Shown here piece by piece: positions 45,823 to 55,255 of a stretch of DNA of 64,000 nt (its first letter is position 1; each line of letters starts with the position of its first letter). The DNA comes from Nocardiopsis alkaliphila YIM 80379 (GTDB lineage: Bacteria; Actinomycetota; Actinomycetes; Streptosporangiales; Streptosporangiaceae): contig NZ_ANBD01000039.1 of assembly GCF_000341005.1 (NCBI RefSeq), positions 1-64,000 of the forward strand, given 5' to 3'. Under the pieces are notes generated by a model. The model did no database searches and was not told the origin of the DNA. It saw only the letters and a list, made by a program, of their open reading frames with translations. A program made the translations under genes and the position numbers.

Positions 45823-47154
45823 CTACTGGCGCCCCAAGGCCCGGTAGGTCCAACCCGAAGCACGCCAGTACGTCGGGTCCAGTGCGTTGCGGCCGTCCAC
45901 GATCCGCTTCTGGGCCACGACCTCGCCCATCTCGTCGGGGTTGGCCTCGCGGAACTCCGCCCACTCGGTGAGCAGCAGGACCACGTCCGCGTCCCGGGTG
46001 GCGCCCAACATGGAATCGGCGTAGTTCAGTTCCGGGTGCTCCTGGCGGGCACGCTCCAGCGCCTGCGGGTCGTACACCGTGACGCGCGCGCCCAGGGAGG
46101 CGATGGTCGAAGCCACGTCCAGGGCCGGCGAGTCACGGATGTCGTCGGAGTTGGGTTTGAACGCCGCGCCCAGTACCGCCACCGTGCGTCCGGCGAAATT
46201 GCCACCGATCAGCTGGCGGGCGATGTCGATGGTGCGAGCCCGACGGCGCTGGTTGATCGCGTCCACCTCGCGCAGGAACGACAGGGCCGGCTCCACGCCG
46301 AGCTCGTCGGCCCGGGCCATGAACGCGCGGATGTCCTTGGGTAGGCAGCCACCACCGAAGCCCAGACCGGGACCGAGGAACTTGCCACCGATCCGGTCGT
46401 CGTAGGACAGTGCCTCGGCGAGCTGTATGACGTCGGCGCCCGCGACCTCGGACACCTCCGCCATCGCGTTGATGAAGGAGATCTTCGTGGCCAGGAACGC
46501 GTTGGCCGAGACCTTGACCAGCTCGGCGGTCTGCATGTCGGTGACCAGGAACGGGGTGCCCGCGTCGACCTGCTGCTGCCATAGGGCCCGAACGGCCTTC
46601 TCCACTCGGGAGGAGTCGGTGCCGATCACGATGCGGTCGGGGTGCAGTGTGTCCTCCACCCCGAAGCCCTCGCGGAGGAACTCCGGGCTCCAACCGAGTT
46701 CGGCCTCCTTCCCCACGGGGGCGAGCGCCGCCAAACGGGCGGCCAGAGTGGCGGCGGTGCCCACCGGGACGGTGGAACGCCCCACGACCACGGTCGGTCG
46801 GGTCAGGTGTGGGGCGAGGCCCTCCACCGCCGAGTTGACGTAACTCAGGTCGGCGGCGCCGGACTCATCGCGCTGGGGAGTGCCCACGCAGATCAGGTGC
46901 AGGTCCGCGAACTCGGCGACTTCGGCGAAATCCGTGGTGAAGCGCAGGCGTCCGGCCCGCAGATTCGATACCAGGAGTTCGTCGAGGCCGGGCTCGTAGA
47001 AGGGGACCCGGCCTGAGCGGAGCAGGTCGATCTTGGCTTCATCGACGTCGAGTCCCAAGACCTCGAAACCCATTTCGGCGAGACAGGCGGCCGTGGTGGC
47101 GCCAAGGTAGCCGGTTCCGATGACGGAGACCCGCATACGTTCCGCTTCGACCAC
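45823..47154 (-). CDS. ugd: UDP-glucose 6-dehydrogenase
   Basis: A 443-residue enzyme that oxidises UDP-glucose to UDP-glucuronate with NAD+. The NAD motif is SVIGTGYLGATTAACLAEMG (about 10-28); the catalytic cysteine lies in LGFGGGCLPKDIRAFM (about 268); and VAVLGAAFKPNSDDIRDSPA (about 320) belongs to the UDP-binding domain. UDP-glucuronate could feed the surface polymer genes downstream. The GTG at 47154 has AAGGAAGGAA in front; ATG 47136 is an alternative. Confidence 0.93.
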   Translation of the reverse strand: MVEAERMRVSVIGTGYLGATTAACLAEMGFEVLGLDVDEAKIDLLRSGRVPFYEPGLDELLVSNLRAGRLRFTTDFAEVAEFADLHLICVGTPQRDESGAADLSYVNSAVEGLAPHLTRPTVVVGRSTVPVGTAATLAARLAALAPVGKEAELGWSPEFLREGFGVEDTLHPDRIVIGTDSSRVEKAVRALWQQQVDAGTPFLVTDMQTAELVKVSANAFLATKISFINAMAEVSEVAGADVIQLAEALSYDDRIGGKFLGPGLGFGGGCLPKDIRAFMARADELGVEPALSFLREVDAINQRRRARTIDIARQLIGGNFAGRTVAVLGAAFKPNSDDIRDSPALDVASTIASLGARVTVYDPQALERARQEHPELNYADSMLGATRDADVVLLLTEWAEFREANPDEMGEVVAQKRIVDGRNALDPTYWRASGWTYRALGRQ

Positions 47155-47406
47155 TGGTGTTCCTTCCTTGCTTCCGCACGCGCCTCGTACTTGGGTATTC
47201 CCGCTCATGGCGGACGACATCCTGCACGGGGGCAGAAAACGGACATGGTTCGGTCGAGGGGAATCCGAGGGACGGGGCATCACCCTACGCGTCGAGGTGT
47301 GGCGCACGACCCAACAACATGTGAACAGTCAGGCGGACAGGGTATCGCTGGGCGAGGGGACGTCGACACGGGGGAGGGATACGGGGCCCGAACCGTCTGA
47401 GGCCTC

Positions 47407-48102
47407 TCAGTGGCGTCGTTCGTCGAAGGCCCCGTGACCGGCCTCTTCGTCCAAAGGAGTCCATACGGCTCCGGTCTCCCCACGTCGGAACGGTGTGGTG
47501 GTCTTGGCCGGGTCGTCGAACTCGCGCATCGGTGAGGTGGGCGGTGGGACATTGGGGACGGTGTCACCGACCGGTCCACCGTCGTTCCAGGCACGCTCCG
47601 GTTCGGGAAGCGTTTCCGGTTCGGCTTCCTCGACCGGCGCCGAACGGTACTGGTCGCGACTGGCGGCGGCGACCACACGGCCGCCGGGAAGCGGGCCCGG
47701 GTCTTGGGCGGACCGCCAACGCGAAGGGGAGAACGCCGATCCCAGCAGCAGGACGCCCAAGGGGAGTGCCACTCCAAGACCGGCACCGTTCGGGTAGAGG
47801 AAGCTCTCCTGGTCGAGCCAGGTCAGGGAGGCGGACATCGACTCCGGGGACAGGACCGGCCACAGGCACAGTGCGCTCAGGAGGAGTCCGCCGGCGCCCG
47901 CGACCAGGGGTGAACGTCGCGAGGCGACCAGATAGGCGCCCACGGCCCCCACCAGACACAGCACCACTACCGATGACACGGTGGTGAAGTCGACGTCACC
48001 TTGGGTGATGCGAGGGAACAGGTCGGCCGACCAGGCGGCCCCGACCCACAGGACGGGTGCCAAGGCTACCCCGGCGAGCAGGCCGAGCAGGTGGCGGAGC
48101 AC
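47407..48102 (-). CDS. membrane protein of unknown function next to the LCP gene
   Basis: A 231-residue protein, not recognised. Four hydrophobic helices (about 5-25, 42-60, 65-85, 100-125) precede a long hydrophilic, acidic and proline-rich cytoplasmic or extracellular tail. The GTG at 48102 follows AGGAGGGGATGAC. It begins 43 bp after the LCP stop on the same strand, so the two may be cotranscribed and it may assist wall polymer attachment; that is inferred from position only. Confidence 0.7.
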   Translation of the reverse strand: MLRHLLGLLAGVALAPVLWVGAAWSADLFPRITQGDVDFTTVSSVVVLCLVGAVGAYLVASRRSPLVAGAGGLLLSALCLWPVLSPESMSASLTWLDQESFLYPNGAGLGVALPLGVLLLGSAFSPSRWRSAQDPGPLPGGRVVAAASRDQYRSAPVEEAEPETLPEPERAWNDGGPVGDTVPNVPPPTSPMREFDDPAKTTTPFRRGETGAVWTPLDEEAGHGAFDERRH

Positions 48103-48145
48103 GTCATCCCCTCCTAGAGGGCCCATCCGTGGACCCTCCATCAGA

Positions 48146-49648
48146 CTATGCGCAGATGTTCTGTTCGGCGGTCGTGGTGGCCGGCCCTTCTTCGGGAGAT
48201 GGCTCGGGCTCTTGCGGAACCTGGCCCTCGATCGGCTCGGGCGGCTCGAACCCCGTGTGGTTGAAGCCGATCACGACCTGGAGGTCCTTGCCCAGGGTCC
48301 GATCCTCCACCGTCTCCGCGCCGGGCAGGGTCGTCGCCAGGTAGTCGGCGAGTGCCTCGTTCTGCGGCCCGTGCCTGACCTCGGTCGTGGGCACGCTCCG
48401 GTCGGTCCAGTTCTCCGCCGGGTCGGTGACGTCGAAACCGGCCGAGGCGAACTGGTCGTCCAACCTGGCGCCCAACCCTGGTGTCGCGGTGCCATTGAAC
48501 ACCCGCACACGGACCTCGGCCGGAGACGGCTCGCTCTTCTCCTCCTCGGCCCCTGCCGCGGGCTCGGTCAGGGGGCGGTCGCTGTTGATGGCGGCGAACA
48601 GTTCCCGGGCAGCGGGCTCGTCCCACAGCAGAGCCACGTCACCACGCGAGGTCCAGTGGTCCATGTCGGCGATCGGTACCTGGGCGAAGGTGACGTTGTC
48701 CAGGTCCAAGTCGCGCATCTGGTAAGCGAGGTCGTTGATGGTGCTGGTGTCCAGCCCCTCGTCCACGGTCACCGAGGACAGGGTGCTGTCCAAGAAGGCG
48801 GTGAGCCTGCCCGGGTCGGACAGGGTCTGACCGCTCATCGCCTTGTCGAGCATGGCCGACAACACCTGCTGCTGACGGTCGATCCGGTCCAGGTCGCCGC
48901 GTGCGGTGGCCCGGGTGCGTGCGAAGGCCAGCGCCTCGACACCGTCGACCTCGTGGGTTCCGGCATCCATGTTCAGGTGGGCCTTCGGGTCGTCGATGGC
49001 TTCGGGCAGACACACCTCGATGCCGTTCAAGGCGTCCACCACGTCCACGAACCCGTTGAAGTCCACTTCGACGTAGTGGTCGATGCGCACTTCGGTCACC
49101 GATTCCACGGTCCGTACCGCCAGTTGTGGACCTCCGTAGGCGTAGGCGGCGTTGATCTTGTCCTCGCCCTCACCGGGAATGTCCACCCACAGGTCACGGG
49201 GGAGACCGACCACGGTGAGGTGGTCCCGTTCGTGGTTCAGGCGTACCAGCATGATGGTGTCGGAACGCCGGCCGGGGGTGGAACCCACACTGAGAGCGTT
49301 TCGATCCTCCCTGCTGAGGTCGCCACGGCTGTCTGAGCCGATCACGAGGAAGGTCAGGCCACCGGTCCCCTCGGGGCGCTCCCCATCGGCCAACTCGCCG
49401 AATACGTCGAACCGGTTGATCGAACCCGACATCCAGCCGGTGAAGGCCCAGGAGGTGCCCGAGGCGAGCAGTACCAGCACGGACAGGACACTCATCACCA
49501 GCAGGCCGTTGCGGCGACGTTGGACGACGGCGTCGGGCACGGTGATGCGGCCGGTGCGGATGGAACGCCTTCGCTCGGGTGGCAGGGGAGCGGAACGCTC
49601 ACGTCGAAATTCCCCCGTGGATCCGTGCCGTCCGGCGTCGTCGCTCAT
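48146..49648 (-). CDS. LytR-CpsA-Psr family glycopolymer ligase
   Basis: A 500-residue single-pass membrane protein. A basic cytoplasmic tail, one helix (about 48-69), then the LCP domain (about 95-260) with FLVIGSDSRGD, SDTIMLVRLN and VGLPRDLWVDIPG, including the conserved arginines and aspartates that hold polyprenyl phosphate. The C-terminal part (about 365-455) resembles LytR_C (VRVRVFNGTATPGLGARLDD). LCP enzymes attach teichoic acids, arabinogalactan or capsule to peptidoglycan. GGGGA precedes the ATG. It fits with the exporter and transferase genes that follow. Confidence 0.92.
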   Translation of the reverse strand: MSDDAGRHGSTGEFRRERSAPLPPERRRSIRTGRITVPDAVVQRRRNGLLVMSVLSVLVLLASGTSWAFTGWMSGSINRFDVFGELADGERPEGTGGLTFLVIGSDSRGDLSREDRNALSVGSTPGRRSDTIMLVRLNHERDHLTVVGLPRDLWVDIPGEGEDKINAAYAYGGPQLAVRTVESVTEVRIDHYVEVDFNGFVDVVDALNGIEVCLPEAIDDPKAHLNMDAGTHEVDGVEALAFARTRATARGDLDRIDRQQQVLSAMLDKAMSGQTLSDPGRLTAFLDSTLSSVTVDEGLDTSTINDLAYQMRDLDLDNVTFAQVPIADMDHWTSRGDVALLWDEPAARELFAAINSDRPLTEPAAGAEEEKSEPSPAEVRVRVFNGTATPGLGARLDDQFASAGFDVTDPAENWTDRSVPTTEVRHGPQNEALADYLATTLPGAETVEDRTLGKDLQVVIGFNHTGFEPPEPIEGQVPQEPEPSPEEGPATTTAEQNICA

Positions 49649-49990
49649 CGGCGTCCCCGTTCCACCCGATTCAACGGTGTCCTCGCTATCTAGGTTGTCA
49701 CCTGATAGGCCGAAGGGCGCGGGATGTCGACCCTCGGCGTGTTGCTCCCATATGTTTCGAGTCCAGGACTTCTCGATCGGTTCCGAGGTTTCATGTGAGC
49801 CGCCCTGAGCTGCACGACCTCATGATCGGCGACTTCCAGGAGAGCGAAGGGCCGCCCGTCGATCATCGGTGGCCCGATAGGGCGTAGCGGTGGGGAGCGT
49901 GGCGTCCGGTGGGTGATCCCGGTGCAGTACGGTTGAGCGCGCGTACACCCTCTCTTCGTACGCGATTCCGACACGTTTTGACCTTGGGAA
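49649..49990. other. intergenic region between LCP and glycosyltransferase genes
   Basis: A 342-bp stretch with divergent promoters expected at its ends. No protein-coding signal, RNA gene or clear inverted repeat is evident to me. Confidence 0.5.
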
Positions 49991-50992
49991 GTGCCCGTGT
50001 CCTGGCCGCCTGTCTCCGTCGTCATGCCCGTATTGAACGAAGAGCGCCACCTCGCCGCCGCGGTGGAGCACGTCCTGGCTCAGCAGTACCCGGGCGAACT
50101 CGAGGTCGTTCTCGGTGTCGGGCCCTCCTCTGACCGTACCCGTGAGGTCGCCGACGGTCTCGCCGAGGCCGACCCCAGGGTCAAGGTGGTGGACAACCCC
50201 ACCGGTAAGACCCCGGCGGGCCTCAACGCCGCCATCGGTGCCTCCTCCCACGACATCGTCGCCCGCATCGACGGCCACGCGATGATGCCCTCCGACTACC
50301 TTCGGGTGGCCGTGGAGACCCTGGAGGAGACCGGCGCGGACAACGTCGGTGGCATCATGGCCGCCGAAGGCACCACCCCCTGGGAGATGGCCGTGGCCGC
50401 AGCCATGACCTCCAAGGTCGGAGTCGGTAACGCTCGTTTCCACACCGGGGGAGAGGGCGGCCCCGCCGACACCGTCTATCTGGGTGTCTTCCGACGTTCG
50501 GCGTTGGAACGCGTGGGCGGTTACGACGAGGCCTTCCTGCGGGCGCAGGACTGGGAGATGAACCACCGCATTCGCACGACCGGCGGCACGGTCTGGTTCC
50601 AGCCACGTATGCGTGTCTCCTACCGTCCGCGTCGCAACGTCAAGCTGCTCGCCAAGCAGTACTTCCACTACGGCCGGTGGCGGCGTGTGGTCGCTCGCCA
50701 GCACAAGGGCACCATCAACCTGCGTTACCTGGCCCCGCCGGTGGCCGTGACCGGGATCCTCGCGGGCCTCGTCGGAGGATTCGTCTTCTGGCCGCTGTGG
50801 TCGGTGCCCGTCGCCTACTTGGCGGCCATCACCGTCGCTTCGGTGCCGCTGACCCGAGGTCTACCCGCCTTGGCCTGGCCGCTCATCCCGGTCTCGCTGG
50901 CCACCATGCACATGTCATGGGGGGTCGGTTTCCTCACCAGTCCGCCCGGCCTCGGTTCCGACTCGCGCACCGCGCAGGAAGCCCGCTCCTGA
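49991..50992 (+). CDS. GT2 glycosyltransferase with C-terminal membrane helices
   Basis: A 333-residue family-2 glycosyltransferase. VSVVMPVLNEERHLAAAVEH begins the GT-A fold; DIVARIDGHAMMPSDYL contains the metal-site aspartate, and AFLRAQDWEMNHRIR (about 175-190) is the ED-like acceptor motif. Two or three hydrophobic helices at the end (about 250-310) anchor it. It would add a sugar to a lipid-linked or polymer acceptor. Two GTG starts (49991, 49997) are both possible. It faces the LCP gene, from which a polymer role is inferred. Confidence 0.85.
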   Translation: MPVSWPPVSVVMPVLNEERHLAAAVEHVLAQQYPGELEVVLGVGPSSDRTREVADGLAEADPRVKVVDNPTGKTPAGLNAAIGASSHDIVARIDGHAMMPSDYLRVAVETLEETGADNVGGIMAAEGTTPWEMAVAAAMTSKVGVGNARFHTGGEGGPADTVYLGVFRRSALERVGGYDEAFLRAQDWEMNHRIRTTGGTVWFQPRMRVSYRPRRNVKLLAKQYFHYGRWRRVVARQHKGTINLRYLAPPVAVTGILAGLVGGFVFWPLWSVPVAYLAAITVASVPLTRGLPALAWPLIPVSLATMHMSWGVGFLTSPPGLGSDSRTAQEARS

Positions 50993-51079
50993 AAACCCGT
51001 GAGGGAACGGTATCGGGGCTCCCGTCGCGGCCTCGATTCTGCTAGCAAGAAGGGTGAGGCGAAACCGGGAGAGGATGCC

Positions 51080-52156
51080 ATGGGCGAGTTGCGCGGAGAC
51101 CAGGCCGTGTGGGTGTTCGACAGTGAGACGGTCCGGATCCGCTTCGAGACCAAGGGATGGTTCAAGAGTCCCCTGTTCAAGCTCCTGGGAAGCCTCGAAC
51201 TACCGGTCGGTGCGGTCCGCGAGGTGGACTTTCGCCCGGGCGCGGGTCGCAAGAAGGGCTGGATCCTCAACCTGCGGTTGCACGACCGCATGGACCCCTA
51301 CGCCGCGGTCGGCGCCATGCTCGACGACAAGTACCAGCCCTTTCGGTTGACCGGTCCCGCCAAGAGCGAGTTGATCGCCGAGTACCTGGCCGACCAGCTG
51401 GGTTTCGCAGCCGAACAGGCCGCCCTCCCCGATCCCCGAGCCGTGCTGGACCTCGTCCCTTCCCCACCCCTGCACGTGCTCACCTCCGAGGGCACCGCTC
51501 GATTCGACACCGACGGCCTCTCCCTGGTGTGGTCGGGTGGCTACGCCAGTGGCTACAAGAAGAAGAAACAGCGCCGAGAGTTCGATCTCGCTGAGATCAC
51601 CGGTGTGGAGTGGGCTCCCGTCGATGACTGGGGCTGGGGTTTCGTTCGGGTGGTCAGCGGCCGGTGGGGACGGTCCGCCGACGCCAAACCCAGGAACGAC
51701 CTCAACGTGTTGCGGGCCGGCGCGGAGGGCAACGAGATCCACCAGGCCTTCCTGCTCGCCGCCACCGTCACCGCCTACCTGTGGGCCCGTGAGGACACGG
51801 ACCGACGGGCTCTCGACTCGGCCGTCATGGACACCGAGGAGACCCCACCAGCCGGATTCGACGACCCACGGTGGTGGAAGGACACCGCCCGGAACGCGGT
51901 CGAGGCACTGCGTGGCCCCAGGCTCACCTTCAACCTGCCCGGCCGGAGCGGGAACGCTTCGAGCGAGGTCGGTGAGGACGAACCGAAGGACCGGCGGGAA
52001 CCCGTCCTGGAGCCCGCGCCGGACCGCAAGGGCGAGCCCGTCGACACCACGTGGATCTTCGAGCAGATCGAGCGCCTGGGCGACCTGCACGCCAAAGGTC
52101 TGCTCACCGACGAGGAGTTCGGTGACAAGAAGGCCGAACTCCTCGACCGGATCTGA
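51080..52156 (+). CDS. DUF4429 and SHOCT domain protein
   Basis: A 358-residue soluble protein. Two DUF4429-like beta domains (from about 5 and 155; PH-like, e.g. AVWVFDSETVRIRFETKG and VLTSEGTARFDTDGLSLVWS) are followed by an acidic linker and a C-terminal SHOCT helix-turn-helix (IEQ-RLGDLHAKGLLTDEEF then GDKKAELLDRI). Such proteins may bind membranes or phage/stress factors; roles are not settled. ATG 51080 has GGAGAGGATG upstream. Convergent with the phosphodiesterase gene across a hairpin. Confidence 0.85.
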   Translation: MGELRGDQAVWVFDSETVRIRFETKGWFKSPLFKLLGSLELPVGAVREVDFRPGAGRKKGWILNLRLHDRMDPYAAVGAMLDDKYQPFRLTGPAKSELIAEYLADQLGFAAEQAALPDPRAVLDLVPSPPLHVLTSEGTARFDTDGLSLVWSGGYASGYKKKKQRREFDLAEITGVEWAPVDDWGWGFVRVVSGRWGRSADAKPRNDLNVLRAGAEGNEIHQAFLLAATVTAYLWAREDTDRRALDSAVMDTEETPPAGFDDPRWWKDTARNAVEALRGPRLTFNLPGRSGNASSEVGEDEPKDRREPVLEPAPDRKGEPVDTTWIFEQIERLGDLHAKGLLTDEEFGDKKAELLDRI

Positions 52157-52253
52157 ACTCGAGGTTCGACCTGTCCGGTGGTGGTTGTGGTGGGGTGTCC
52201 TCGGCGTCGGGGTTGGTGTCGGAGTTGGTCTTTGTGCCTTGTTCCGTGGTGAC

Positions 52254-52295
52254 GCTTCTGGTAGTTAGGAAATCGCTTCCCTGACTACCAGAAGC
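52254..52295. terminator. hairpin between DUF4429 and phosphodiesterase genes
   Basis: GCTTCTGGTAGT (52254-52265) and ACTACCAGAAGC (52284-52295) form a perfect 12-bp stem, extended by one wobble and three more pairs to a 16-bp stem with a ten-base loop. It serves both converging transcripts. Confidence 0.7.
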
Positions 52296-52405
52296 AAGAT
52301 CAACCGGTTCATCATGGTGGGTGTTGGAAGACCTTCGAGCCCGGGCCGCCCCGCCACCTGGTGCCAAGTACCCCATCCGCTATCCACCCGAGCCGACACC
52401 CACTG

Positions 52406-53182
52406 TCAGCAGGCTCCCGGGCCAGGTGGATCCTTCAGGGCGGCCACGGCACCGGGTACGTCGTCCACTACGACCGCGTCCATCCCCGCCGCGGCGAAGC
52501 GGGCCACGTCCATCGGGCCCGGGCACCAGGACATGATCTCCAGCCCGGCCCGATGCGCGACCTCCACCGTGTACTCCAGTGAACGTCGCCCCGGCCGGGC
52601 TTCCTCTCCGTTCAACCCCAGAGCGCGGGCGTCCACCGCCACCACCGGGCAGCCCATGCCCACGGCGCCGGGGATCGCGGAGTCCGCGGGATTGCGCACG
52701 TACGGCATCCACGCCGTCGGCACTCCGGGTGAGCCCTCCCGCACCGCCAAGAGCAACCCCGGGTCGAAGGAACACACGAACACTCTGCGGCGCGCGGCCT
52801 CTCTTCGTAGATACGGCAGTAGCAGGGACACGGTGCGCCGTGCCGGTGCGTCCACCGCGTCCTCCATCACCGTCTTGACGTCCACGTCCAGGCCGATGTG
52901 GTCCGGAATCGCCGCGAGCCCTTCCGCGAGACCCACCAGACCGGCCCGCCGGCACTCCTCCAGGCTCAGGTCCACGACCGCGCGTCCGTCGTCCAACGCG
53001 GCGTTGTGGTAGAGCACCAATTCGTCGTCGCCGGTGCGTCGCACGTCGATCTCGATCCAGTCCGCTCCGGTGCGGGCCGCCAGCTCGAAGGAGGCCACGG
53101 TGTTCTCCCGAGCACCGTCCACCACGCCCCGACCCGCGCCCCGATGGCCGATCACCTCGGTCGCCTCGAACACACCGCTCAC
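52406..53182 (-). CDS. glycerophosphodiester phosphodiesterase
   Basis: A 258-residue TIM-barrel GDPD enzyme. IGHRGAGRGVVDGARENTVAS carries the catalytic HR and the metal-site E/N, and EIDVRRTGDDELVLYHNAAL has the metal ED and the second histidine. It hydrolyses glycerophosphodiesters to glycerol-3-phosphate and an alcohol. No signal peptide, so it acts inside the cell. It overlaps the preceding cytidylyltransferase gene by four bases (GTGA). In this cluster it might recycle polymer or lipid head groups. Confidence 0.9.
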   Translation of the reverse strand: MSGVFEATEVIGHRGAGRGVVDGARENTVASFELAARTGADWIEIDVRRTGDDELVLYHNAALDDGRAVVDLSLEECRRAGLVGLAEGLAAIPDHIGLDVDVKTVMEDAVDAPARRTVSLLLPYLRREAARRRVFVCSFDPGLLLAVREGSPGVPTAWMPYVRNPADSAIPGAVGMGCPVVAVDARALGLNGEEARPGRRSLEYTVEVAHRAGLEIMSWCPGPMDVARFAAAGMDAVVVDDVPGAVAALKDPPGPGAC

Positions 53183-53943
53183 GAAGCGGCTCCAGTGGTC
53201 CGGCGCCCCGATCCGCCCTGCGCGCGCATCCGTCGCAGCAGCGTCTCGGCGATCTCCACGTCACCGGGGTTGGTCACCTTGATGTTGCTCTCTTCTCCCG
53301 GCACGATCCGCACGTCCTCCTCGGGTAGATAGCGCAGCACCACCCCGCAATCGTCGGTGGCCACCAGGGTCGGATCGGCCATGGCCAGTTCGTAGGCGCG
53401 GCGGAGCAACCCCAGCCGGAAACCCTGTGGGGTCTGCATCCGGCGTAGCGTCGACCGGTCCGGGGTCTGGGCGATCACCTCGCCTTCCTGTCCCTGGCTC
53501 ACCCGCACCACGGTGTCGGCGCTGGGCACCGCCACCCCCACGGCCCCTGCTCGGTCCAGCGCGGACACGCAGGCCGCGATGGTTCTCGGGCGGACCAAGG
53601 GGCGGGCGGCGTCGTGCAGGAGAACCAGGTCGGTGTCGGGAGCGGCGGACATCGCCGACAGCGCCGCGTAGGAGGTGTCCGTCCGGGTCGCTCCACCCGG
53701 AACCACCTTCGACACCTTCGTGAATCCGGCCTTGGCGACGACGTCCTCGATCCGTCCCACGTACTCGGCCACCATCAGCACGACGATCTCGTCCACTTCC
53801 GGACTGGCTTCGAAGGCCGCGATCGAATGTTCGATGATGGGCCGACCCTCCAAGGGCAGGAGCTGCTTGGGTGAGGACGCCCCCATGCGGGCACCGACCC
53901 CTCCGGCCAGAACCGCCGCGATCACCCGCGGGCCTGCGGACAT
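53179..53943 (-). CDS. ispD: IspD/TarI-family cytidylyltransferase
   Basis: A 254-residue nucleotidyltransferase that uses CTP. AAVLAGGVGARMGASSPKQL is the signature loop and LVLLHDAARPLVRPRTIAAC the second motif. IspD makes CDP-methylerythritol in isoprenoid synthesis; TarI makes CDP-ribitol for teichoic acid with the same signature. Overlap with a glycerophosphodiesterase and the neighbouring teichoic-acid-type exporter make TarI-like activity possible here; I cannot settle which. ATG with GGAGG seven bases upstream. Confidence 0.85.
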   Translation of the reverse strand: MSAGPRVIAAVLAGGVGARMGASSPKQLLPLEGRPIIEHSIAAFEASPEVDEIVVLMVAEYVGRIEDVVAKAGFTKVSKVVPGGATRTDTSYAALSAMSAAPDTDLVLLHDAARPLVRPRTIAACVSALDRAGAVGVAVPSADTVVRVSQGQEGEVIAQTPDRSTLRRMQTPQGFRLGLLRRAYELAMADPTLVATDDCGVVLRYLPEEDVRIVPGEESNIKVTNPGDVEIAETLLRRMRAQGGSGRRTTGAAS

Positions 53944-54418
53944 GCTTCCTCCGTGTTCGTTTCGGGCTTTTTCGCCCGCCCCATCCTCTTGGCCCCTTCT
54001 TCATCGTCTCTCGCCGTGTCCGAATGGAACCTTGGTGAAGAGAACGGGCCTGACGGCGCCCGAACGGGAGCCCTCCCGTGATGGGCGTCGGCGCGCGATG
54101 TCGGACCCTGGTCGACGGAGGTGGGGGAGGTTCGGGAGAAGGTGGATGTGGTTCGGAGGGTACGTGATTGACACGCGTTGTCCGATGCAGCGGTACCCTA
54201 TGGACGCCTGTTGGGCGTGCCCGGTCCTCTCTTCCCTTCGATTCGGACGTAGAGCCGGGTGTGGTCCGTGACATCCCCCGGTCCTTCCGGATAGCCCTCG
54301 TTCCGGTCCGGGTGCGGGCGGGACCACCTCGATGGTCGGTCGGTGCGCACAGGCGAATTCATAGACGCGACAGTCCGGCACATCGTGGACCGGACGATCT
54401 GAAACCTTGGAGGTGGCG
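53944..54418. other. 475-bp divergent control region
   Basis: No gene is convincing in this stretch between the leftward cytidylyltransferase and the rightward ABC exporter. A TTGACA box occurs at 54168-54173 with TACCCT at 54194-54199 (20-base spacer), a weak promoter-like pair for the exporter. A short hairpin CGGGC-TTTTTC-GCCCG lies near 53965. Confidence 0.45.
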
Positions 54419-55255
54419 GTGGCGTCAAGGACGCTGGCCGTCTGGGAGCACCGGAAGGTCGTCGGCCTCCTGGTCCGGCGCGACCTGAAGGTCAAGTATC
54501 AGCAGTCCGTGCTGGGATACGCCTGGACGATGTTGGAACCCCTCGCCCTGACGTTGGTGTACTTCTTCGTCTTCGGTCTCGTTCTCAACGCGGACCGGGG
54601 TATCCCGCCCGAGGCCAAGCCCTACGGTGGCTACACCCTCTTCCTCGTCGCGGGCATCCTGCCCTGGACCACCTTCGGTGCCATCCTCAGCGAGGCGCCG
54701 CGCGCGATGATCACGCACTCGAAGTTGATCACCACCATGAAGGTGCCCCGGGAGATCTTCCCGATGGCCACGGTGGGCACCAAGTTCGTGGAGTACCTGC
54801 TGACCTGGCCGGTCCTGCTGATCTTCGTGTTCGCACTGGGTGGGCGCTTCACCTGGGAGGGCATCCTGGTCTGGCTGCCGCTGGCCATCGTGCTGACCTT
54901 CATGTTCGGCCTGGGTGTGACCCTGTTCCTGGCATCGGTGAACGTGTTGTTCCGTGACGTGGAACGGCTGACACGTATCCTGACCCGACTCCTGTTCTAT
55001 GGTTCGGCGATCCTCTTCCCCGCATCCATGGTGTTGGACGCCGAGCGTGTCCCCGACTGGGCCAAGACGATCTACGAGCTCAACCCGTTGATGGGTATCT
55101 TCCAGATGCACCGTACGGTGTGGTTCGCCGGGTTCGAGCAACTAACGCCGAGTACGCTCGCGTTGACCTCCGCGGTGGTCGGTTCGATCCTGATGCTGGT
55201 GATCGGGTATTGGACGTTCCGCCGTCTGGAGACGTCCGTTCTGAAGGAGTTGTGA
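54419..55255 (+). CDS. ABC exporter permease, TagG/Wzm type
   Basis: A 278-residue ABC-2 membrane protein with six hydrophobic helices. RRDLKVKYQQSVLGYAWTML is the characteristic TagG/RfbA N-terminal segment. With the next gene it forms a two-component glycopolymer exporter for undecaprenyl-linked chains. The GTG at 54419 has GGAGGTG five bases upstream. The stop overlaps the ATPase start (TGATG). Confidence 0.93.
   Translation: MASRTLAVWEHRKVVGLLVRRDLKVKYQQSVLGYAWTMLEPLALTLVYFFVFGLVLNADRGIPPEAKPYGGYTLFLVAGILPWTTFGAILSEAPRAMITHSKLITTMKVPREIFPMATVGTKFVEYLLTWPVLLIFVFALGGRFTWEGILVWLPLAIVLTFMFGLGVTLFLASVNVLFRDVERLTRILTRLLFYGSAILFPASMVLDAERVPDWAKTIYELNPLMGIFQMHRTVWFAGFEQLTPSTLALTSAVVGSILMLVIGYWTFRRLETSVLKEL

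Noticed and set aside
54168..54199. TTGACA/TACCCT pair as exporter promoter
   Set aside because: The 20-base spacer is too long for confidence, so it is mentioned only inside the region note.
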